From Winogradskyella ouciana (GTDB taxonomy: Bacteria > Bacteroidota > Bacteroidia > Flavobacteriales > Flavobacteriaceae): DNA of 64,000 nt. The stretch spans positions 151,217 through 215,216 of the forward strand of contig NZ_WJYA01000009.1 of the NCBI RefSeq assembly GCF_009709615.1, read 5' to 3'. Made by a program: the position numbers and the translations under genes. A model generated the notes under the pieces. That model saw nothing but the letters and a program-made list of their open reading frames with translations. It had not been told where the DNA came from and did not search any database. Each line of letters begins with the position of its first letter. Positions within the stretch are counted from its first letter, which is position 1. Shown piece by piece: positions 44,273 to 51,765 of this stretch.

Positions 44273-45595
44273 TTAACTGTAGAATTCTTTAACAAAATCA
44301 TCATAAGTGATTTCCTTTGTCTTAAGGTTTGCTTCAGTTTTATATAGGTTTAATAATTTTTGGCTCATCAACTGCTCAGAAAGGCGTTTTACCTCTTCTT
44401 GATTTCCAAGTATACGAGCTGCAATGTCTTCCAATTCTTTTTCTGAAGGATTCATTTGACCAAACTGTGCCATCTGCCCTTTTATCATTTCCATGGCGTA
44501 AGCTTTCAATTCTTCAAACTGAACCTGTAAGTTATGCTCAGTAATTAATTTACCTTCTATTAATTGGTAACGCATACTCTTTTCAGACTTCTCATATTCT
44601 TCTTTAGCCTGTTCTTCTGTCATTGGTTCTTCACCAGCAGTTTGCATCCATTTTTGAAGAAATTCTGCAGGTAAATCAAACTTTGTGCTTTCAACCAAAT
44701 ATTCAGTAACGTCATTCAATAATTTTTGGTCACTTTGTTGTTTGAATTGCTTTTCAGAATCTTCCTTGATTTTTTCCTTCAATTCAGTTACAGATGTTAC
44801 CGCTTTAGGGCCAAACAATTTATCAAACAACTCTTGGTCTAAATCAGCCAACTCACGCTCATTGATTTCAGAAACTTCAAAACTAACGTCGATATCTAAT
44901 CCATGAGCATCATCATGAGGCACTTTTAAGAACGTCATTAAATCATGATCGTCATTAAATAAGCCTTTAGTCTTTAACTCAATAACATCACCAACTTTAG
45001 CACCAATAAATTTCTTTGGATTTGTTTTTCCTTTTAATTTATCTAATGTGAATGTCGCTACATTCTCAATGCCTTTTTCCTCGTTAGTGAACTTTCCTGT
45101 TACTTCAGAATCTTTAGTGACTTCGGTTTGAGAAATAAGCTTACCATATTGCTTTTGGATGTGCTTAACTTGATTATCAATCATCTTATCATCCGCGACG
45201 ATATTGTAATGCGTAATGGCTTTTTTTCCTTTTAACTTAACATCGAATTCTGGTGACAAACCTAATTCAAACTCAAAAGAAAAGGCATCTGCATCCCAGT
45301 CTAAATCATCTTGTGGTTTTGGTAATGGATTACCAAGAACATCAAGCTTCTCTTCAACGAGATATTTACCCAATGCATCTTGAAGCAATTTGTTCACCTC
45401 ATCCACCAATACAGCTTTACCATATTGCTTTTTAACCATTCCCATTGGCACATGTCCTTTTCTAAACCCAGGAATGTTAGCAGACTTACGATAATCCGTT
45501 AAGATTTTCTCTACTTTATCGCTATAATCTTCTTTAGCGATATCCACTTTTACAACTGCATTTAATGCATCAATGTCTTCTCTTGTAATGTTCAT
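44273..45595 (-). CDS. tig: Trigger factor
   Basis: The gene encodes about 440 residues from the ATG at 45595 (MNITREDIDALNAVV). The frame is open further to 45652, but that part crosses the promoter and has no family match. The N-terminal ribosome-binding domain carries the signature NIPGFRKGHVPMGMVKKQYG. The middle domain is a divergent FKBP-like part (KFIGAKVGDVIELKT). The C-terminal chaperone domain is helical (FLQKWMQTAGEEPMTEEQAKEEYEKSE split across two helices). It helps nascent chains fold at the ribosome exit. A terminator separates it from clpPX, its usual neighbours. Confidence 0.95.
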   Translation of the reverse strand: MNITREDIDALNAVVKVDIAKEDYSDKVEKILTDYRKSANIPGFRKGHVPMGMVKKQYGKAVLVDEVNKLLQDALGKYLVEEKLDVLGNPLPKPQDDLDWDADAFSFEFELGLSPEFDVKLKGKKAITHYNIVADDKMIDNQVKHIQKQYGKLISQTEVTKDSEVTGKFTNEEKGIENVATFTLDKLKGKTNPKKFIGAKVGDVIELKTKGLFNDDHDLMTFLKVPHDDAHGLDIDVSFEVSEINERELADLDQELFDKLFGPKAVTSVTELKEKIKEDSEKQFKQQSDQKLLNDVTEYLVESTKFDLPAEFLQKWMQTAGEEPMTEEQAKEEYEKSEKSMRYQLIEGKLITEHNLQVQFEELKAYAMEMIKGQMAQFGQMNPSEKELEDIAARILGNQEEVKRLSEQLMSQKLLNLYKTEANLKTKEITYDDFVKEFYS

Positions 45596-45613
45596 TATTT
45601 TTGTAACTAAAAA

Positions 45614-45649
45614 TTGGGCTGCAAAAATACAATATTTTTTACAACCCAA
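45614..45649 (-). terminator. Inverted repeat / probable terminator upstream of tig
   Basis: On the minus strand TTGGGTTGTAAAAA pairs with TTTTTGCAGCCCAA (14 bp, two G-U pairs), followed by TTTTTAG. It lies just after the stop of the 45677 membrane-protein gene and contains the tig -7 box. Confidence 0.6.
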
Positions 45650-45652
45650 CAA
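45622..45652 (-). promoter_or_regulatory. Promoter of tig embedded in the preceding hairpin
   Basis: On the minus strand, TTG at 45650-45652 and TATTTTTG (45622-45629) are 20 bases apart, close to the Bacteroidetes consensus. The transcript would start near 45615 and give a leader of about 20 bases. Confidence 0.6.
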
Positions 45653-45676
45653 TTGTTTTAAGTGATTGAATTTAAG

Positions 45677-46024
45677 TTACTTTTTGTCTTCTTTTAAGAA
45701 GGATTGTAGCAACGATTGTAGTATGGATAATAAAACACTAAAAAGAAGTGCTGTCCAAAAACTACTTACGCCAAATCCGTCTATAAGTTTATCTGCCAAA
45801 AGTATGATTAAGGCATTAATAACTAACAGAAAAAGACCTAATGTAATTATTGTTATTGGTAAGGTAAATATTACCAAAATCGGTTTTACCAATAAATTTA
45901 GTATTGATAGTACCACTGCTACTATGATAGCACCGACATAGCCATCTACAGTTACTCCGTTTAGGATATGTGCCAAAACAAAAACAGCTAAGGCATTTAG
46001 TAAAAGTCTGATTATTAAATTCAT
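45677..46024 (-). CDS. Small membrane protein of the phage-holin-4 / YvlD family
   Basis: This 115-residue protein has four hydrophobic segments and almost no soluble part. The pattern VDGYVGAIIVAVVLSILNLLVKPILVIFTLPI near residue 28 is the core of the YvlD/phage-holin-4 superfamily, which are chromosomal membrane proteins, not phage remnants. Function is unknown; in other bacteria members are linked to envelope stress. It is 15 bases downstream of the MORN/TonB-C gene and probably shares its transcript. Confidence 0.85.
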   Translation of the reverse strand: MNLIIRLLLNALAVFVLAHILNGVTVDGYVGAIIVAVVLSILNLLVKPILVIFTLPITIITLGLFLLVINALIILLADKLIDGFGVSSFWTALLFSVLLSILQSLLQSFLKEDKK

Positions 46025-46039
46025 AGTCTTATTTTTTTA

Positions 46040-47113
46040 TTAATTTACCATAAAAACGATTGGTATTGAAAAAGGCATAGTTACCGGCTCTCCTCTTTGC
46101 GTACCTGGCTCTACGTTTGGTAATTTTTTTATAATTCTTTGAGCCTCGTTTTCTAATTCAGGATGTGGCCCTCTCACTTGAATGTCTTTAACGGTTCCTG
46201 ATTTATCGATTTTAAACATGACATAAATGCGCTTTTTTCCGGGTGACAACCCTAATTTTTCAATCTTTTTCTTGTCAAAGTTTGAAACAATATGTTCAGC
46301 TACTCTCTGGTTTGCACACTTACGTTTCGCCATGTTTCCGAATACGTCTTCGCAACCTGGAAAAATCGGAAATTTTTCTATCACACCATCTGGGACAACA
46401 GTAGGTAATATATCTAAATCTTCTTTCTTAGTGTTTATTTTTCTGATTTTTTTGCCTTTCTCGTTATAATTAATCCATGTTTTGGCAAACTCATTATTTT
46501 CGTAATAACCCTTCCAAATTAGGTTTCCATTATTATCGTAACGTTTTTCTTCACCATTTTTTCTGTCATTAAGAATAACTCCCTGAATCTTTATCTCACC
46601 ATTATTATGATAATTTTGATACATCCCGTTTCTATATCCATTTTCATAACTGATACTCCATTCTAAATTCTCATCTTCATCATATAATTTCCATTTACCA
46701 TAGAGCTGAAAATCTTTATAATTCGCTTCAATTTTCAACTTCCCTTCTTCGGTAAATTGTTTATAGTATCCGCTTTTATAGGCACGTTCATAAAACAAAC
46801 CACCAGACTCATAATATTCTCTTACTACATGAATATCACCTTCTTTTTCGATTTTTCTTTTTACCGAACCGTCATCAAAAAAAGAAATCTCAGGAATATC
46901 CTTTTTCCCTTTTGTAAAGCTTGAAATATTAACAACCTGTCCGTTTTTATTATAACCTTTCCATTCACCGACACGCTTACCGTCCTTATATTGACCTTCT
47001 AACATCAATTCGCCCGAGTCATGATAATCTTTAAATGGTCCATCTGGTCGGTTTTGCGATATTGAAGATTGAATACTGAATAAAAAAAGTGTAAGTATAA
47101 AAATGTTTTTCAT
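46040..47113 (-). CDS. MORN-repeat protein with TonB C-terminal domain
   Basis: This 357-residue protein has a signal peptide (SIQSSISQ). About nine MORN-like (toxin-antitoxin YwqK-type) repeats follow, with pattern YYE.G....Y..G and N.NG... seen as GEWKGYNKNGQVV, GKWKLYDEDENLEW and GYYENNEFAKTW. The last 100 residues are a TonB-type C-terminal domain (KKRIYVMFKIDKSGTVKDIQVRGPHPELENEAQRIIKKLP). No N-terminal membrane anchor beyond the signal is seen, so it is not a classic TonB. It may sit in the periplasm. Function is unknown. It lies 15 bases before the small membrane protein. Confidence 0.85.
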   Translation of the reverse strand: MKNIFILTLFLFSIQSSISQNRPDGPFKDYHDSGELMLEGQYKDGKRVGEWKGYNKNGQVVNISSFTKGKKDIPEISFFDDGSVKRKIEKEGDIHVVREYYESGGLFYERAYKSGYYKQFTEEGKLKIEANYKDFQLYGKWKLYDEDENLEWSISYENGYRNGMYQNYHNNGEIKIQGVILNDRKNGEEKRYDNNGNLIWKGYYENNEFAKTWINYNEKGKKIRKINTKKEDLDILPTVVPDGVIEKFPIFPGCEDVFGNMAKRKCANQRVAEHIVSNFDKKKIEKLGLSPGKKRIYVMFKIDKSGTVKDIQVRGPHPELENEAQRIIKKLPNVEPGTQRGEPVTMPFSIPIVFMVN

Positions 47114-47132
47114 ATTGAAAATTAGTTATTTT

Positions 47133-47897
47133 TTATTGAATAAATTCCATTACAACATCATAAAATTTCTTAGGGTTCTCAGCATGTAACCAATGACCAG
47201 CGTTTGTTATGGTAACGATCTTAGAATTGGGAAAATGTCTATTAATGATCGTTTCGTCCGTTTCGCCTATATATTCAGATTTGTCTCCACGCAAAAACAA
47301 CGTCTCTTTATCAAAAGTAGCATGGACAGGCAAAGCTTCACCAACTTCAGATACTTGCTCCTTTAAAACTTCAAGATTCATTCTTAATCCCAATTGGCCT
47401 TTTTCGACCCAATACAAGTTTTTGAGCAAAAACATGCGTGTGCCCATTTCTGGGACATAAGCACTTAAAGCTTCATCGGCTTCACCTCTACTCTTAATTT
47501 CAGTAAAATCTAAACTACTCAAACCTTCTAAAATAGCATCGTGGTGTACAGGATAATAGCGAGGTGAAATGTCAGCAACCAATAGTTTATTTACCAACTC
47601 TGGATATTTTGCTGCAAAAAGCATAGCTGTTTTTCCTCCCATACTATGTCCCAATAGCACTATATCGTTCAAGTTATTTTCACAACAATACCGTTTCAGA
47701 TCCTCAGCCATGAGTTCATAGTCAAATTCATCAGCATGAAAACTGCGACCATGATTGCGTTGATCCACAAGATGGACTTCAAAATTAGATTCTGAGAATT
47801 GCCTGGCCAAGGTTTTCCAGTTGTCGCCCATACCCAAAAAGCCATGTAAAATCACAAAGGGTTTTCCTTTACCTATAATATTGGAGTATAAAATCAT
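47133..47897 (-). CDS. Alpha/beta-fold hydrolase (YbfF-like)
   Basis: This 254-residue single-domain enzyme has the oxyanion region VILHGFLGMGDNW, nucleophile elbow LLGHSMGGKTAML (Ser near residue 88), a later Asp in FLRGDKSEYI and a His in NAGHWLHAENP. This matches YbfF-type esterases, which act on short acyl esters or acyl-CoA. It overlaps the end of pdxJ by four bases (ATGA), so its translation is coupled to that gene. The physiological substrate is unknown. Confidence 0.92.
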   Translation of the reverse strand: MILYSNIIGKGKPFVILHGFLGMGDNWKTLARQFSESNFEVHLVDQRNHGRSFHADEFDYELMAEDLKRYCCENNLNDIVLLGHSMGGKTAMLFAAKYPELVNKLLVADISPRYYPVHHDAILEGLSSLDFTEIKSRGEADEALSAYVPEMGTRMFLLKNLYWVEKGQLGLRMNLEVLKEQVSEVGEALPVHATFDKETLFLRGDKSEYIGETDETIINRHFPNSKIVTITNAGHWLHAENPKKFYDVVMEFIQ

Positions 47898-48607
47898 TTC
47901 AGCTTTTCTAAATACATTTTAATCACATTCTCAGCTCCTAAGTAAAGGCTTTCTGCTATTAAGGCATGTCCGATGGAAACCTCTAACAATCCTGTAATGT
48001 TTTCTTTAAAGTATTTGATATTATCTAAAGATAAATCGTGACCTGCATTAATGCCTAATTGAAGTGCATTGGCAAGACCTGCACAAGCCATATAAGGTTT
48101 TATACCTTCTTTATTTCCCAACTTATATTGATGTGCATATGCCTCAGTGTAAAGCTCAATTCTGTCTGTTCCTGTTTCTTTTGCTCCTTCAATTTGGTGC
48201 AGATCAGGGTCAACGAAAATTGAAGTCCTTATACCATTGTTCTTAAATTCCTTAATCACATCAATAAGAAAATCTTTGTGCCTTACGGTATCCCAACCTG
48301 CATTAGAGGTAATGGCATCTTCTGCATCTGGCACCAAGGTTACCTGGGTAGGTTTTATTTCTAAGACCATATCCACAAATTTAGCGATAGGATTGCCTTC
48401 AATATTGTATTCTGTATAAACTTCTGGCTTTAGATCATAAGCGTCTTGGTAACGAATATGGCGTTCATCTGGTCTTGGGTGAATCGTTACTCCCTCCGCA
48501 CCAAATCGTTGTACATCTTTTGCAAATTCCACAACATTTGGCACATCTCCTCCTCTGCTGTTTCTAAGTGTAGCAATCTTATTTATATTAACGCTTAACT
48601 TTGTCAT
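47894..48607 (-). CDS. pdxJ: Pyridoxine 5'-phosphate synthase
   Basis: This 237-residue TIM-barrel enzyme condenses 3-amino-2-oxopropyl phosphate with deoxyxylulose 5-phosphate to form pyridoxine 5'-phosphate. The family signatures are NINKIATLRNSRGG at the start, EGVTIHPRPDERHI near residue 35, CAGLANALQLGINAGHDLS near 175 and VSIGHALIAESL near 215. It heads a two-gene unit with the overlapping hydrolase gene. The divergent CBS-protein gene starts 91 bases away. Confidence 0.97.
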   Translation of the reverse strand: MTKLSVNINKIATLRNSRGGDVPNVVEFAKDVQRFGAEGVTIHPRPDERHIRYQDAYDLKPEVYTEYNIEGNPIAKFVDMVLEIKPTQVTLVPDAEDAITSNAGWDTVRHKDFLIDVIKEFKNNGIRTSIFVDPDLHQIEGAKETGTDRIELYTEAYAHQYKLGNKEGIKPYMACAGLANALQLGINAGHDLSLDNIKYFKENITGLLEVSIGHALIAESLYLGAENVIKMYLEKLK

Positions 48608-48698
48608 TCCATTGGGTTTTGTATTACAAAAATACAGAACTCATCTTGGGTTATTATGCTTATTTTTGATTAATTTGCAAGATATTGAAACCCGAATT

Positions 48699-49355
48699 AT
48701 GCAGTTACAAGATTTAGTTATAAATGACATAAACCCATTAAACATTACTGATAAAATCAGCGATTTACAAATGCTTTTTAATCAGTTGACATATTCTCAC
48801 ATTCCTATACAGAAAGATGGAGTTTACATGGGCTGTATTTCTGAAACTGATGCCCATTGTTTTGATGGTGCAAAAATCATTGGGGACTGCAATTATACTA
48901 TCGAAGGTTTTTTTGTGAGACCTACCACTAACTGGTTAGATGTATTGGAAGCTTTTGCACAAAACGACTCTAACATAATGCCTGTTTTGGATAAGAACAA
49001 TCTGTATCTTGGCTATTATGAGCTCAATGATATTATGCACTTGTTTAATGAAACACCTTTTTTTTCTGAACCTGGAGGCATTCTAATTGTTGAAAAAGGG
49101 ATACACGATTATTCGTTTAGTGAAATTAGTCAGATTGTAGAATCCAATGATGCTAAATTGATGGGAGCATTTATCTCTAAAATGGACAGTGATTTGGTAA
49201 GAATTACTTTAAAAATTGGCAACGCCAGTCTTAATGAAATTATTCAAACCTTTAGACGCTACAGCTATAATATTGTATCGGGTCATGAAGATGATTCTTA
49301 TATCGAAAGCCTAAGAGAGCGCTCTCAATATCTTGACAAATACCTAAACATGTAA
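48699..49355 (+). CDS. CBS-domain protein
   Basis: The gene encodes about 218 residues from the ATG at 48699 (MQLQDLVINDINPL). A longer frame from 48612 runs through the pdxJ/CBS intergenic promoter region and is rejected. Two CBS-like units (YSHIPIQKDGVYMGCISETDA and NIMPVLDKNNLYLGYYELND) make a Bateman module that usually binds adenosine nucleotides; an ACT-like C-terminal part follows (SEPGGILIVEKGIHDYSFSE). It starts immediately upstream of nadK (1 base gap), where it may act as a regulator or simply be co-transcribed. Confidence 0.88.
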   Translation: MQLQDLVINDINPLNITDKISDLQMLFNQLTYSHIPIQKDGVYMGCISETDAHCFDGAKIIGDCNYTIEGFFVRPTTNWLDVLEAFAQNDSNIMPVLDKNNLYLGYYELNDIMHLFNETPFFSEPGGILIVEKGIHDYSFSEISQIVESNDAKLMGAFISKMDSDLVRITLKIGNASLNEIIQTFRRYSYNIVSGHEDDSYIESLRERSQYLDKYLNM

Positions 49356-49356
49356 T

Positions 49357-50235
49357 ATGAAAATAGCAGTTTACGGTCAGAATTATGCCAAAGAATCTAC
49401 TCAAAAGGCATTCGAAATTCTACTCGATGTACTTTTAGAGCGTAAGGTCGGTGTTTACATTGAAGAAGATTTTTTAAAACTTCAAAATGAAGCTATTCAA
49501 ACTAGTTCTGCTATTTCAAAGTTCAAAGAATTAGATAATACTTTTGATTTACTAATAAGTATAGGTGGAGACGGAACCATTTTAAGAGCTATAACCTTTG
49601 TACGAGACTTGGGCATCCCAATCGTTGGTATAAACACAGGTAGATTAGGGTTCTTAGCGACTATTCAAACTGATGAGATAGAAGCTTCACTTTCTGAAAT
49701 ATTTAAAGGAGACTATAAAATATCCGAGCGTTCATTGCTTAGTGTTAGCACTTCGCCAACCAACAGTGATATTACAGACACCAACTTTGCACTAAATGAA
49801 ATCGCTTTAAGTAGAAAGAATACCACATCAATGATTACGGTAAAAACACACCTCAATGATGAGTATTTAACGTCCTATTGGGCAGACGGCCTTATTCTTT
49901 CGACTCCAACAGGCTCAACAGGATATTCTTTGAGTTGTGGCGGACCTGTAATAGCACCAGATGCCAATAATTTTGTCTTAACACCTATTGCACCTCATAA
50001 TTTAAGTGCGCGCCCTTTAATTATACCAGACAATACAACAGTTACCTTTAGGGTTGATGGTCGAGAAGATCAATTTCTAATGTCCTTAGACTCTAGAATT
50101 GTAACCTTACCAAATACAACAACAGTCACCGTTAAAAAAGCTGATTTTGTAATTAAGATGGTAGAGCGCTTAGACGAAACCTTTTTAGACACGCTAAGAA
50201 AAAAACTACTTTGGGGTGAAGATCGTCGCAATTAG
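49357..50235 (+). CDS. nadK: NAD kinase
   Basis: This 292-residue cytoplasmic kinase makes NADP from NAD. G70-G-D-G-T74 is the phosphate-binding motif, followed by PIVGINTGRLGFLA. The second motif STPTGSTGYSLSCGGP near residue 188 and the C-terminal LSARPLIIPDN segment complete the family. It lies 1 base after the CBS-protein gene. Length is normal. Confidence 0.97.
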   Translation: MKIAVYGQNYAKESTQKAFEILLDVLLERKVGVYIEEDFLKLQNEAIQTSSAISKFKELDNTFDLLISIGGDGTILRAITFVRDLGIPIVGINTGRLGFLATIQTDEIEASLSEIFKGDYKISERSLLSVSTSPTNSDITDTNFALNEIALSRKNTTSMITVKTHLNDEYLTSYWADGLILSTPTGSTGYSLSCGGPVIAPDANNFVLTPIAPHNLSARPLIIPDNTTVTFRVDGREDQFLMSLDSRIVTLPNTTTVTVKKADFVIKMVERLDETFLDTLRKKLLWGEDRRN

Positions 50236-50285
50236 GCAATAAATACGAGCAAATTCTGTTTATCTGTAAGACTATTAGCATCAAA

Positions 50286-50317
50286 TTGTTATAGGCTAAT
50301 CATTATTATTATATTTG
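50286..50317 (+). promoter_or_regulatory. Promoter of the porG-like/uppS/bamA cluster
   Basis: TTG at 50286-50288 and TATATTTG at 50310-50317 (exact TAnnTTTG) are 21 bases apart. Transcription near 50324 gives a leader of about 10 bases before the start codon at 50335. Confidence 0.55.
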
Positions 50318-50334
50318 CAAACTTTGAAAAATTT

Positions 50335-51024
50335 ATGAGGTATTTAATCCTAATTCTAATAAGTATATTTTTCGTCCAAACTACCAATGCTCAAATCTAT
50401 GAGGTTGGTGTATTTGCTGGTGGGAGTAATTTTATAGGAGATGTTGGGGCAACCGATTATATTTCCCCAAACCAAGGTGCGTTTGGAGCCATCTTTAAAT
50501 GGAATAGAAGCCCAAGACACTCGTTTAGAGCTTCTGTAATTTTTTCAGATTTAGAAGGTATCGATGGTAAATCAGATGATCCAAGGAGAAGACAACGTGG
50601 TTACAACTTCAACACTAGTATTTTAGAAATCTCTGCTGGTATGGAATTTACGTTCTGGGACTTTAACCTACACGAAATAGGTATACAAGGCACACCCTAT
50701 TTATATTCTGGTATTACTTTGGCAAATCACGATAATTATTACTTTACGCCTGCTGGCGAATACACTTCAGAAAACACATCGAGTTGGGCTTATGGTATTC
50801 CCATGGTGCTAGGTTATAAAACCAACATTAGCAATCATCTTATATTAGCGTTAGAAATTGGTGCGCGCTATACTTTTTCTGATGAACTAGACGGTAGTGT
50901 ACCAGACAATAAAGACAGACAACAATTGAGTTTTGGAAATACTAATAGCAATGATTGGTATGTATTTTCAGGAATTACATTAACTTACACCTTTGGCAGA
51001 AGACCTTGCTATTGTAATTTTTAA
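50335..51024 (+). CDS. PorG-like (DUF6089) outer-membrane beta-barrel protein, T9SS-associated
   Basis: This 229-residue protein has a signal peptide (FVQTTNAQ) and a beta-barrel. YEVGVFAGGSNFIGDVGATD near residue 22 and the C-terminal NDWYVFSGITLTYTFGRRPCYCNF match the DUF6089/PorG group. PorG anchors the T9SS periplasmic ring to the outer membrane, and in other Bacteroidetes it is encoded next to uppS as here (stop TAA directly followed by the uppS ATG). With the PorP/SprF protein and the sorting domains elsewhere in the window, a working T9SS is likely. Identity as PorG rather than a paralogue is not proven. Confidence 0.8.
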   Translation: MRYLILILISIFFVQTTNAQIYEVGVFAGGSNFIGDVGATDYISPNQGAFGAIFKWNRSPRHSFRASVIFSDLEGIDGKSDDPRRRQRGYNFNTSILEISAGMEFTFWDFNLHEIGIQGTPYLYSGITLANHDNYYFTPAGEYTSENTSSWAYGIPMVLGYKTNISNHLILALEIGARYTFSDELDGSVPDNKDRQQLSFGNTNSNDWYVFSGITLTYTFGRRPCYCNF

Positions 51025-51765
51025 ATGAGCCTTAAAGAACAAATAAATAAAGAAAAGCTTCCTAACCATGTCGCCATTATTATGGACGGCAACGGACGTT
51101 GGGCAAAGCAACAAGGCCTTATGCGTGTAATTGGTCATGAGAGCGGCACTAAATCCGTTAGACAAGTTGTTGAAGCCAGTGCAGAGCTAGGTATAAAAAA
51201 TCTAACTCTTTATGCCTTTTCGACTGAGAACTGGAACAGACCAAAACTAGAAGTCCAAACATTAATGAAACTTTTAGTAAAATCCCTGAAAAAAGAAATA
51301 AAAACCCTTCAAGACAATAACATAAAACTATCAGCTATTGGCTGTCTACACGATTTGCCAAAAAAAGCGCACCAAGAACTTTTAGATGTTATAGAAAAGA
51401 CGAAAAATAATGAGAACATGACATTAACCCTAGCCTTAAGCTATGGTTCTCGTGAAGAAATTGTTAATGTTATTAAAGAATTATCACTTAAAGTTAAAAA
51501 TAATATAATTTCTACAGAAAGTATTGATGAATCCATTATAAATAAGCATCTTTACACGCAAAATTTACCAGACGTTGACCTACTTATTCGCACAAGTGGT
51601 GAACAGAGAATAAGTAATTTTTTGCTTTGGCAAATTGCCTATGCAGAATTGTATTTTACGGATATTTTATGGCCAGATTTTAAGAAGGAAAACCTATACG
51701 AAGCGCTCATAGACTATCAAAATAGAGAACGAAGATTTGGAAAAACAAGCGAACAACTCACCTAA
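51025..51765 (+). CDS. uppS: Isoprenyl transferase (undecaprenyl diphosphate synthase)
   Basis: This 246-residue cis-prenyltransferase builds the C55 carrier lipid used for peptidoglycan and O-antigen. The diphosphate-binding D21 lies in AIIMDGNGRWAKQQG. YAFSTENWNRP near residue 70 and DLLIRTSGEQRISNFLLWQ near residue 190 are the other family blocks. Its start is directly after the PorG-like stop, and its end overlaps bamA by 29 bases. Confidence 0.97.
   Translation: MSLKEQINKEKLPNHVAIIMDGNGRWAKQQGLMRVIGHESGTKSVRQVVEASAELGIKNLTLYAFSTENWNRPKLEVQTLMKLLVKSLKKEIKTLQDNNIKLSAIGCLHDLPKKAHQELLDVIEKTKNNENMTLTLALSYGSREEIVNVIKELSLKVKNNIISTESIDESIINKHLYTQNLPDVDLLIRTSGEQRISNFLLWQIAYAELYFTDILWPDFKKENLYEALIDYQNRERRFGKTSEQLT

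Noticed and set aside
45596..45652. Longer start for trigger factor
   Set aside because: The extra 19 codons cover the tig promoter and hairpin and do not match the conserved family start.
45677..46024. Phage remnant suggested by the phage-holin family name
   Set aside because: The YvlD-like family is chromosomal in many bacteria and no other phage gene is nearby.
48612..48698. Longer start for the CBS-domain protein
   Set aside because: The extra codons cover the intergenic promoter region shared with pdxJ; the ATG at 48699 begins the conserved domain.
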